Origin: JAFGED01 sp964551295
Lineage (GTDB): Bacteria > Chloroflexota > Anaerolineae > B4-G1
Assembly (NCBI GenBank): GCA_964551295.1
Contig: CAZKDJ010000109.1
Span: 1 to 13,888 of the forward strand
Direction of reading: 5' to 3'
DNA: 13,888 nucleotides
Below, one piece after another: positions 6,897-13,594 of this stretch. The notes below the pieces were generated by a model that made no database searches, was not told the DNA's origin, and saw only the letters and a list, made by a program, of their open reading frames with translations. The position numbers and the translations under genes were made by a program. How positions within the stretch are numbered: position 1 is the first letter of the stretch; each line of letters starts with the position of its first letter.

Positions 6897-8084
6897 TTGG
6901 CTGCTGTAAAACTTTCCACCATTGGATTCCATCCAGATTTATCTTCCTTGCTCGATCAGTTCTCTTTCCCCTGTGATTTGAGCACTATGAACTGGGATCG
7001 GGCGTGGGATGACCTGCGGAGGATGACGCTGCATGGGACGGGGTTCGACGTCTCCGAGATCGGAACGACCTGGCTGGATGGTTTTGTGCGCGAGGCCGCC
7101 GTGCGCTACTTCCGGGCTGAAGAAATCAAGACTTTGGGTGGCGACTCGTCTTTCATTCCTGTTCTGTGGGATCATGCCCAGTTGTCCTGGGGTTGGCAGA
7201 AGAGGACGTGGGCTGTTCCCTGGTTAGCGGACGTCAGGCTGATTTTTTACTGGCGCGACATGCTGGAACAGGCCGGCATCGATGGCGAAACGGCGTTCGA
7301 GTCTCCAGAGCGGGTGGAGCAGACGATGGAGCGCCTGCAGGATAGCGGTATCGAAGCACCCTGGGGAGTCTGGGCCGAAGTGCCTTACGTGATTTTGCAC
7401 AACGCATCCACGTGGATCTGGGCTGCTGGCGGCGACATCGTCAGTGCGGATGGCAAGTGGGTGCTGCTCGACAAGCCGGAGGCCCTGGAGGGGCTCTTAA
7501 AGTACTTTCGCTTGTGTCGCTACTCACCCCCGGAGATCGATTGCCTTCGCCCAGAGACCCCTGCTTCTCTCCAGGTGTTTGCTAATCGCCGGGCTGCCGT
7601 TGTGATGGCGCCCTCTCTTGGGTTGACGACCTTCAGAAGCGCGGTCGGACCGGACGATCAAGATCTGCTGGGAGTTGCTGCCCCACCCGGTCCGGCCTTT
7701 GTTGGAGGTTCGTATCTCGTCATCTGGCAGCACACGCGTCAGGTGGAGGAGGCTTTGGCTCTGATTCGATTTTTGACCGGTAAGCGGGCTCAGCTAGATC
7801 ATTGCCTAGCTGTGGGAGACCTTCCTGTACTTCTGGAAGCCCTGGGGGATTCGACTTACACGGCTGATCCCTGCCGCCAGGTTATGGTGGATGTGTTTAA
7901 AACAGGCCAGGCGCATCCATCATTCTACAAGTGGCGGGACGTTGAAGGGGTGCTTGATCGCGCATTTACGTGGTTGTGGAACAGTCTGCTGGCTGATCCT
8001 GATCAGGACTTGGAGGGTCTGGTCAGGCCACATATCGAAGCCACTGCGCGCCGGCTGGCCGTCACGCTGGGCATCAGGCGGTAG
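6897..8084 (+). CDS. Signal-less solute-binding protein-like, paralogue A
   Basis: This 395-residue protein has the family-1 (SBP_bac_1/8) extracellular sugar-binding protein fold, judged by DVSEIGTTWL (51-60), the hinge segment PWLADVRLIFYWRDMLEQAG, GGDIVSADGK, and PPGPAFVGGS with VIWQH near 265-278. Such proteins normally deliver sugars to ABC transporters from outside the cell. This one has no signal peptide or lipobox, and a TGA in frame at 6885-6887 excludes a longer N-terminus. It opens directly on the first beta-strand region (MAAVKLSTIGF). The start is TTG, chosen from the GAGGGG site and from alignment with paralogue B (MAALKFSVIE). It is first in a four-gene operon with B, C and an IMPase-family enzyme, with no permease nearby. 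A cytosolic sugar or sugar-phosphate sensor is possible; this is inference. Confidence 0.85.
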   Translation: MAAVKLSTIGFHPDLSSLLDQFSFPCDLSTMNWDRAWDDLRRMTLHGTGFDVSEIGTTWLDGFVREAAVRYFRAEEIKTLGGDSSFIPVLWDHAQLSWGWQKRTWAVPWLADVRLIFYWRDMLEQAGIDGETAFESPERVEQTMERLQDSGIEAPWGVWAEVPYVILHNASTWIWAAGGDIVSADGKWVLLDKPEALEGLLKYFRLCRYSPPEIDCLRPETPASLQVFANRRAAVVMAPSLGLTTFRSAVGPDDQDLLGVAAPPGPAFVGGSYLVIWQHTRQVEEALALIRFLTGKRAQLDHCLAVGDLPVLLEALGDSTYTADPCRQVMVDVFKTGQAHPSFYKWRDVEGVLDRAFTWLWNSLLADPDQDLEGLVRPHIEATARRLAVTLGIRR

Positions 8085-8092
8085 TGATCGTG

Positions 8093-9280
8093 ATGGCAGC
8101 ATTGAAATTCTCTGTCATAGAACCACACGGTTCTCTGTCTGTTGTACTGGAGCGTTTTGACCCCGGTTGCCAGGTGGAGGAAATGACGTGGGACGGGGGA
8201 TGGGAAAGGCTGTCAAAGATAGCCGCCTACCAATTCGGTCCCGACGTGTCGCAGATTGGGACGACGTGGCTTGACAGTTTGGTGACTACGGGCGCCGTGC
8301 GACCTTTCACCGATGAGCAAGTCGAAATGCTGGGGGGAACAGAGCTTTTCTTCCCTGTCTCGTGGCAGATGGTGAGCTTGCCTTCAGAACAGTCCAGGGT
8401 ATGGGCGATTCCCTGGCTGGCGGACGTGCGCGTCATCTTTTACTGGCGTGACATGCTGGAGGAGGCTGGCGTCGATGCGGAGACCGCGTTTCAGACACCC
8501 GAGCGGGTGGAAAAGACGATGGAGCGTCTGCAGGCCAGTGGAATCGATGCCCCGTGGGGGGGCTGGGGTGATAAAAAGAACGTGATGCTGCAGAACGTCG
8601 CCAGTTGGATCTGGAGCGCCGGCGGCGATATCATCAGTGCCAATGGGCAACAGATTCTTTTCGATCATCCAGAGGCGATGCAGGGTTTCCTGGCTTATTT
8701 TCGTCTGCATCGCTACATGCCTCCCGATCTCGATCGCGTTCTGGAGAGCTCCCAAATTCTAAACCTGTTTGCTACCCGTCGGCTGGCGGTTATGATGGGG
8801 GCCTGCAGTTGGCTCGACGGTATATTGAGTGCCTATGGCAAGACATCGGATGTTGTAGCTAGAATAGGCTTGGCCCTGCCGCCTGGGCCGGCATTCGTAG
8901 GCGGCTCGAATCTGATTGTGTGGCAGCACGCGCGGCGTGTCCAGGAAGCCATGGCGTTGGTTCGTTTTTTAATCAGCAAGCAGACGCAGTTGGATTTCTG
9001 TCGAGCGGGCAGCTTTCTTCCCGCTCGCCTGGATGTGCTGTCGGAGTCGCCGTACGCCACGGATGTGCATTACCAGGTGATCGTCGAGGCGCTCAAGACG
9101 GGGCGTGCTTTTCCGATGATCCCCAAGTGGGGGGATGTTGAGGAGGAACTCGGCAAAGGCCTTGTCTGGCTGTGGAATACACTCCTGGCCAATCCTGGTA
9201 TGGATTCGCCGGCTCTCGTCAAGCCGTACATCGAGGCCACCGCACAGCGACTGACTATCATGCTGGGTATAGGGGTATGA
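8093..9280 (+). CDS. Signal-less solute-binding protein-like, paralogue B
   Basis: At 395 residues this is the same length as paralogue A and clearly homologous throughout. Shared blocks include PDVSQIGTTWLDSL (50-63), PWLADVRVIFYWRDMLEEAG (from about 107), PERVEKTMERLQASGIDAPW, GGDIISANG and PPGPAFVGGSNLIVWQHA. A Cys at 26 is shared by all three copies. There is no signal peptide. The frame allows at most three extra residues (GTG at 8084), so none can be gained. The ATG at 8093 fits the paralogue alignment. An AGGCGG at 8076-8081 is somewhat far for it and might instead serve the GTG at 8090. The A stop (8082-8084) is only eight bases upstream, so translation is coupled. The segment after the YMPPD motif, where ligand contacts usually lie, differs strongly from A and C, suggesting a different ligand. 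Confidence 0.85.
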   Translation: MAALKFSVIEPHGSLSVVLERFDPGCQVEEMTWDGGWERLSKIAAYQFGPDVSQIGTTWLDSLVTTGAVRPFTDEQVEMLGGTELFFPVSWQMVSLPSEQSRVWAIPWLADVRVIFYWRDMLEEAGVDAETAFQTPERVEKTMERLQASGIDAPWGGWGDKKNVMLQNVASWIWSAGGDIISANGQQILFDHPEAMQGFLAYFRLHRYMPPDLDRVLESSQILNLFATRRLAVMMGACSWLDGILSAYGKTSDVVARIGLALPPGPAFVGGSNLIVWQHARRVQEAMALVRFLISKQTQLDFCRAGSFLPARLDVLSESPYATDVHYQVIVEALKTGRAFPMIPKWGDVEEELGKGLVWLWNTLLANPGMDSPALVKPYIEATAQRLTIMLGIGV

Positions 9281-9305
9281 TGGGAAATTCTTGGGGGGTG
9301 TTCGC

Positions 9306-10499
9306 ATGAACAAGTTGGGGCTTTCATTGATCGGTGCAGCTCCGAAGACCTTGCGCGACGTTTTGGTGCAGTCCGGTTTTCCTTGCGAGATAGACAAAAT
9401 GACGTGGGGAAAGGCCTGGGCGGAACTAGCCGAGATAGGTCTGTATCGATATGGCCCAGATGTGTCGCAGATAGGGACGACTTGGCTTGAGGGCCTCGTG
9501 GCCACAGGTGGTGTGCGTCCTTTTACCGATGCAGAGGTCGATTCGATGGGGGGAGAGACGGCCTTCTTTCCTGCTGCATGGCAAACGGTGCTTTTGCCGG
9601 GGGGCAGGAATAGAAGGGTGTGGGCTATACCGTGGCTCGCGGATACCCGTCTTGTTTTCTACTGGCGCGATATGTTGGAGCAGGCTGGCATTGACGAACA
9701 GACCGCGTTTTCGACGCCTGATGATGTAGAAGAGACAATGATCCGGTTGCGAGGAAGTGGGATCGAGACGCCTTGTGGGGTTTGGGCCGTCGGGGGCGGC
9801 GTCGCCCTGCAAAATGCAGCCAGTTGGGTGTGGCAGGCCGGCGGTGGCTTTTTGACTGCGGATGGAAGACAACTGCTTTTCGACCAACCTGAGGCAATCG
9901 AGGGGTTCGTCTCTCACCTTAAACTTTGCCGCTACCTGCCTCCGGGCGTTGAATCCATAGACACGACGCGTTTCGATGCTGAGGAGGCGTTTGCACAGCG
10001 CCGGGTCGCCGTGTTGATGGGGCTTTGTGGGTGGTTCCCTTCTTTTCTCCATCGGGCTGAGATACATGGTGCAGCCGATCGTTTGGGCATGGCCCTCCCA
10101 CCTGGACCGGCCTTTGTGGGAGGGGCTAACCTCATCGTCTGGCAACATGCGCACCGAATGCAAGATGCTCTGGCTTTGGTTCGAACGTTGACCGGCAAGC
10201 CATTTTGGCAGGCTTGTCCCCGTGACCTTGACTTTTTCCCGGCGCGTTTGGATATGTGGGCGGAACCATCCTACGCCAGTAATTGGCGTTATGAGGTGGT
10301 GGGCCAGGCGATAGAGACCGGGCGCACCTTTCCGGTAGTTTCCAAGTGGGGGATGTTTGAAACCAGGCTCAATCGGATTGTCGCTGAATTGTGGGATAGG
10401 GCGCTGGCCGATCCTGATCAGAATTTGACTGATCTCGTCAGCTCGTATATGCGGACTCTCGCGGGACGGTTCACTGTTTCACTGGGCATACGGAGATAA
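9306..10499 (+). CDS. Signal-less solute-binding protein-like, paralogue C
   Basis: This 397-residue third copy of the tandem array has PDVSQIGTTWLEGL (51-64), PWLADTRLVFYWRDMLEQAG (from about 109), SGIETPCGVW, PPGPAFVGGANLIVWQHAHR and a conserved Cys27. The signal peptide is absent, and the open frame upstream adds only five residues (TTG at 9291). The ATG at 9306 has a G-rich GGGGGG seven bases ahead. It follows paralogue B after 25 bases and its TAA is two bases before the phosphatase start, whose GGAG ribosome site lies at its own 3' end, so C and the phosphatase are tightly coupled. It is somewhat more divergent than A and B in the middle and near residues 300-330. Its ligand is unknown. 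Together the three copies show an old tandem expansion followed by divergence. Confidence 0.85.
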   Translation: MNKLGLSLIGAAPKTLRDVLVQSGFPCEIDKMTWGKAWAELAEIGLYRYGPDVSQIGTTWLEGLVATGGVRPFTDAEVDSMGGETAFFPAAWQTVLLPGGRNRRVWAIPWLADTRLVFYWRDMLEQAGIDEQTAFSTPDDVEETMIRLRGSGIETPCGVWAVGGGVALQNAASWVWQAGGGFLTADGRQLLFDQPEAIEGFVSHLKLCRYLPPGVESIDTTRFDAEEAFAQRRVAVLMGLCGWFPSFLHRAEIHGAADRLGMALPPGPAFVGGANLIVWQHAHRMQDALALVRTLTGKPFWQACPRDLDFFPARLDMWAEPSYASNWRYEVVGQAIETGRTFPVVSKWGMFETRLNRIVAELWDRALADPDQNLTDLVSSYMRTLAGRFTVSLGIRR

Positions 10500-10501
10500 C
10501 G

Positions 10502-11329
10502 TTGCCCCAAGAGATAGCCCAGGTTGCCATCGCCATCGCACACGAGGCTGGCGCACTCGTGCGCCAGACCTTTCCCCAGGCTGCGCTGCTGCAGGTTACG
10601 TTGAAGGGAGCGGTCAATCCGGTCACCGAGACCGACACGGCTGCCGAGGCGCTCATCATCAAGCGTTTGCGGGAGGCTTTTCCAGATCACCGCGTCCTAG
10701 CCGAGGAGAGCCACGGCGACGACTGGCGCGCGTGGGACGCGCCCGGCCCGCCTATGTGGCTGATCGATCCATTGGACGGCACGGTCAACTTTGCCCATGG
10801 TTTCCCCTACGTCGGCGTCTCCCTAGCGCTGCTGGTGGAAGGTAAGCCCGTCGTCGGCGTGGTCTACGATCCGCTGCGGGACGAGACTTTTGCAGCCAGT
10901 GCTGGCGGCGGGACGACGCGCAACGGGCAGCCCATCTACGTCTCACCGGTCAAGCGGCTGGCGGACGCCTTCCTGGCGACCGGCTTTCCCTACGACCGCC
11001 GCACTGCCGTCGACAACAACACCGAGCGGCTAGATCATTTCTTGCGGCGCAGCCACGGTGTGCGCCGAGCAGGGGCGGCCGTGCTCGATCTATCCTACGT
11101 CGCCTGTGGTCGGCTGGATGGCTTCTGGGAGAAGGGCTTGCACCCATGGGACGTGGCGGCGGCGGCGCTGATTGTGCAGGAGGCTGGCGGGTGGGTGACC
11201 GACTTTGACGGCGGCGCCAACTATCTCTCCGGTGAGTTCTTCCTGGCCTCCAACGGCTTGATCCACGACGAGATGCTGCGCGTCATCAAGGAGAGGGCTT
11301 TGGCCCCACTACCCGATGTGTCGAAATAA
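10502..11329 (+). CDS. Inositol monophosphatase family protein
   Basis: This 275-residue member of the lithium-sensitive Mg-dependent phosphatase family carries all metal-binding motifs: VLAEESHG with E69, WLIDPLDGTVNFAHG with D89 and D92, and HPWDVAAA with D217. These enzymes dephosphorylate inositol-1-phosphate and, in various members, fructose-1,6-bisphosphate, histidinol phosphate or other sugar phosphates; the sequence does not settle which. The start is TTG at 10502, two bases after the stop of paralogue C, with GGAG (10492-10495) six bases ahead. That start gives a normal family N-terminus (EIAQVAIAIAHEAGALVRQ). Its place as the last gene of the binding-protein operon suggests that the ligand of those proteins and the phosphatase substrate or product are related (inference). 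Confidence 0.93.
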   Translation: MPQEIAQVAIAIAHEAGALVRQTFPQAALLQVTLKGAVNPVTETDTAAEALIIKRLREAFPDHRVLAEESHGDDWRAWDAPGPPMWLIDPLDGTVNFAHGFPYVGVSLALLVEGKPVVGVVYDPLRDETFAASAGGGTTRNGQPIYVSPVKRLADAFLATGFPYDRRTAVDNNTERLDHFLRRSHGVRRAGAAVLDLSYVACGRLDGFWEKGLHPWDVAAAALIVQEAGGWVTDFDGGANYLSGEFFLASNGLIHDEMLRVIKERALAPLPDVSK

Positions 11330-11374
11330 TGGTCTTTGCCACAGAAGGCCTTTGGATGACGCGCGTGATCAAGG

Positions 11375-11392
11375 AAGGAGCCTCTGCTCCTT
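11375..11392 (+). terminator. Stem-loop after the phosphatase, weak terminator or leader hairpin
   Basis: AAGGAGC-CTCT-GCTCCTT is a perfect 7-base stem with a 4-base loop, 45 bases after the phosphatase stop and 25 bases before the glycosyltransferase start. No real U-tract follows (ATCCTGCTTCTT). It may therefore be a weak terminator or a leader structure rather than a classical terminator. Confidence 0.35.
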
Positions 11393-11417
11393 ATCCTGCT
11401 TCTTGAAAGGGGAGTCT

Positions 11418-12746
11418 ATGCAAGAGTCTAAGGTACAGACAGGGCGATGGGCCGGGCGATTGGGTCACGGGACAATCGCCCTTTTACTGGCTTTGGTCAC
11501 CGTCGTGCTGCTTGTGGCGACGGCTCCTGCCATCGGTTTGACGTGGGACGAGCCGGCATATATCGTGGCTTCTGAGAGCTGTGTTGCTTGGATGGAGGAA
11601 CTGGTGACGCGCCCGGGTTATGCCTTGAGTGCAAAGGGTATCTTGACCTATTGGACCGCCAATCACGAGCATCCACCATTGGACAAGATCTGGTCCGGAT
11701 TAGTTTGGAGTGTGGCTCGTTTTGTCCTGGACGATCTAACGGCGCACCGGCTCGGCAATATGTTGCTCGTCGGAATCCTGGTCTCGTTGGTCTATCTTTT
11801 GCTGGCGCCATCCTATGGTCGCGCGGCTGGTCTGGTGGCTGTGGGCGCGCTGCTCACTATGCCCCGTCTCTTTTTCCACGCGCATCTGGCGGCGTTGGAC
11901 GTGCCGGCGGCTTTTGTCGTATTTGTCACCGTATTTTTCTTTTGGCGTACCAAGGATCGACCCGATCTGAGATGGAGCATTGGACTGGGAGTGATTTGGG
12001 GGCTTGCCTTGGCTACCAAGATCAATGCCGTTTTCGTGCCCTTTGTGCTTTTCCTGTGGGTGCTCGTCTGCCAGCGCGAGTCCTATCTGTTTAACCGCCT
12101 CTTGCTGATGGGACTGGTAGGCGTTCCATGCTCCTTGCTTGTTTGGCCTTGGCTCTATCGCGAGTCCGTGGAGCGGTTGGTGGAGTATGTACGCTTTGTG
12201 ACGGTCGATCATTGGGAGATCGGCCAGTGGTACCTGGGGCGCTTCTATATGCCGCCACCTTGGCACTTTACTTTTGTGATGGTTTTCGCCGTCGTGCCGC
12301 TTGTGCTGACGGTACTCTATGTCGTGGGCATCGCGCGCGCGATCGTAGAAAAGCGAGAGCGCACGCTTGGGGTGCTGCTTATCATCGGTGCCCTGGTGCC
12401 TATGCTTGTCCTTGCCGTCGGGCAGAGCATGGTGTACGATAACGACCGGCTTTTTGTGCCGTCATTCCCATACCTGGCTGCCTTGGCAGGGATTGGTTTC
12501 GATTGGGCGCGGCGTGGTTTGCAAAAAGTGGCGGCGCGCGTGATGGCGCCTGCCTGGGCACGTGTGTTTGCCTTGGTTGTCCTGATCGCAGCCTTCGTCC
12601 CCCATGTCACGTCTGCTCTCAGTGTATACCCGCACCTTCTCTCTTATTACTCGGAAGCTGTTGGCGGGTTGCCTGGTGCAGCCCGATTGGGGTTGGAACA
12701 TATACCTATTGGTGTGAGACGTACTTTGAGGCATTTCCATATCTGA
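11418..12746 (+). CDS. GT39/PMT-like membrane glycosyltransferase, N-terminal part before frameshift
   Basis: This encodes most of a polytopic glycosyltransferase of the dolichol-phosphate-mannose mannosyltransferase (GT39, PMT/ArnT-like, GT-C fold) type. A short basic N-terminus leads into the first membrane helix (about 18-38). The first external loop carries the catalytic Asp-Glu pair, D44-E45 in GLTWDEPAY. HEHPPLDKIW, FFHAHLAALDVPAAF and ATKINAVFVPF are typical family segments. About ten or more helices follow. Such enzymes move a sugar from a polyprenyl-phosphate carrier to protein or glycan on the outer face. The ATG at 11418 follows GGGGAG closely. The frame fails after about 12698: the last residues (HIPIGVRRTLRHFHI) are out of frame, while the adjacent frame continues with family-like sequence. 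A full product would be about 550 residues. Confidence 0.8.
   Translation: MQESKVQTGRWAGRLGHGTIALLLALVTVVLLVATAPAIGLTWDEPAYIVASESCVAWMEELVTRPGYALSAKGILTYWTANHEHPPLDKIWSGLVWSVARFVLDDLTAHRLGNMLLVGILVSLVYLLLAPSYGRAAGLVAVGALLTMPRLFFHAHLAALDVPAAFVVFVTVFFFWRTKDRPDLRWSIGLGVIWGLALATKINAVFVPFVLFLWVLVCQRESYLFNRLLLMGLVGVPCSLLVWPWLYRESVERLVEYVRFVTVDHWEIGQWYLGRFYMPPPWHFTFVMVFAVVPLVLTVLYVVGIARAIVEKRERTLGVLLIIGALVPMLVLAVGQSMVYDNDRLFVPSFPYLAALAGIGFDWARRGLQKVAARVMAPAWARVFALVVLIAAFVPHVTSALSVYPHLLSYYSEAVGGLPGAARLGLEHIPIGVRRTLRHFHI
12696..12701 (+). other. Frameshift site in the GT39-like gene
   Basis: Frame one reads GGG TTG GAA up to 12698. The family-like continuation TYTYWCETYFEAFPYLN needs the frame beginning at 12698. 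Restoring one A in GGAACA (to GGAAACA) joins the two parts as LGLETYTYWCETY. This points to a single-base deletion in a short A-run, either real or a consensus error. Confidence 0.75.
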
Positions 12747-13069
12747 ATGCCAATGCCCAACCCGGAGACAAGGTCTGGGTGCAGAATTGGAGCCACGACG
12801 TGATGTTCTACTACCAGGTGCACGGCGACCTCCGGCCCGATCTGCAGATCATCTGGCCTGAAAATGGATGGACCCCATTTGCGCAAGAGGGCGTGCAAGG
12901 GCGCCTGGGGACAATCTGGGACGCCGATTACGTCGTGCTCCAATATCGCCAGACAGGCTTTAACCAGTCCGTCGTGAATTGGTTGTCCAATCACGGGCCC
13001 ACGATGAAGCTGGTTTATGGCTTGAATCATCAAGGCGTCCCTCTGCTAGAAGTCTACGCACGCGAGTAG
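12698..13069 (+). pseudogene. C-terminal part of the GT39-like gene, out of frame
   Basis: About 123 codons continue the glycosyltransferase in the next frame. They include TYWCETYFEAFPYLNANA, PGDKVWVQNWSHDVMFYYQV and a C-terminal globular segment ending GLNHQGVPLLEVYARE. There is no ribosome binding site at its beginning, so it is not an independent gene. This external domain follows the last membrane helix in many bacterial GT39 proteins. If the frameshift is real, the protein lacks this domain; if it is an error, the gene is whole. Confidence 0.75.
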
Positions 13070-13119
13070 GCTGGAAAAGAGCGCGTGGTTTGAATATCTG
13101 GAACGTTGAGGAGCGAGCA

Positions 13120-13230
13120 ATGACACGTGAAAAAGTAACCATCGACGGCAACACCGGCGTGGCGACCGTCGCCCACAAGGACGTGACCGAGCGGTTCAAG
13201 ATGTACCAGCAGTGGGCGGAGATGGACTGA
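13120..13230 (+). pseudogene. Tiny ORF resembling fused ends of pyruvate:ferredoxin oxidoreductase
   Basis: This 36-codon ORF (MTREKVTIDGNTGVATVAH, then KDVTERFKMYQQWAEMD) has a good GAGGAG seven bases ahead of its ATG. Its first half matches the well-conserved N-terminus of pyruvate:ferredoxin (flavodoxin) oxidoreductase, which typically reads like VTIDGNTAAAHVA. Its second half resembles the C-terminal helix of the same large enzyme (ERxxxYxxxA). The roughly 1,150 residues between are absent. The likeliest reading is an internal in-frame deletion that left the start and stop regions. It could also be an assembly collapse or an unrelated small protein. It lies 50 bases after the glycosyltransferase and 25 bases before the MazG-like gene. 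Confidence 0.45.
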
Positions 13231-13255
13231 GAAAGTGACAAGAGGCAGGAGACAA

Positions 13256-13594
13256 ATGAAAGAACTCCTTGCCAAGGATGATCTTTGTCTGCAAGATTTA
13301 CAGGCTTTTCACGAGTCACTGGACCGTGAGAAAGGGTTTGATCTCGACAAGCTCAGAAACGTGGCCTATCTCTCTGAGGAGATCGGCGAGGTGGTGCACG
13401 CAATTCGTGAGCTTGAGAAGGCTGAGAGTTCGGCTGCATCCGAGAAAGCGCGAGAGCATCTCGGCGAGGAGTTGGCCGACTGCCTGGCGTACATCCTCAA
13501 GTTGGCGAACTATGGCGGCGTGGACCTGCAGGAAGCGTACATACGCAAGATGAAGCGGAACCTCGGTCGGACGTGGCGCCCGGAGCCAGTATGA
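13256..13594 (+). CDS. MazG-like nucleotide pyrophosphohydrolase
   Basis: This 112-residue all-alpha NTP pyrophosphohydrolase of the MazG/RS21-C6 type has the metal-binding signature EEIGE (E41, E42, E45) followed after 26 residues by ELAD (E72, D75), the family's EExxE...ExxD pattern. These enzymes hydrolyse (d)NTPs, often non-canonical ones, to the monophosphate and pyrophosphate, cleaning the nucleotide pool. The ATG at 13256 is chosen because AGGAG (13247-13251) is four bases ahead. A GTG at 13235 would add only seven residues (MTRGRRQ) and lacks a site. The TGA overlaps the next gene's ATG (ATGA), so both are translated together. The N-terminal helix (LQDLQAFHESLDREKGFD) also fits the family. 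Confidence 0.88.
   Translation: MKELLAKDDLCLQDLQAFHESLDREKGFDLDKLRNVAYLSEEIGEVVHAIRELEKAESSAASEKAREHLGEELADCLAYILKLANYGGVDLQEAYIRKMKRNLGRTWRPEPV

Noticed and set aside
9426..10163. Minus-strand ORF of 245 codons opposite paralogue C
   Set aside because: The plus strand carries a full solute-binding protein homologous to its two neighbours; the antisense frame has no domain-like features.
6897..10499. Ordinary sugar ABC transporter operon
   Set aside because: Three binding proteins are present but no permease, no ATPase and no export signals; the neighbours are an amidase and a phosphatase.
11316..11417. Extended N-terminus of the GT39-like protein (MCRNNGLCHRR...)
   Set aside because: It overlaps the phosphatase end, is Cys/Arg-rich without family resemblance, and the ATG at 11418 has a GGGGAG site just before it.
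12503..12697. Independent gene start at 12503 for the right-hand glycosyltransferase fragment
   Set aside because: Its first 65 codons are a shadow of the membrane-helix frame; only the part after the frameshift is family-like.
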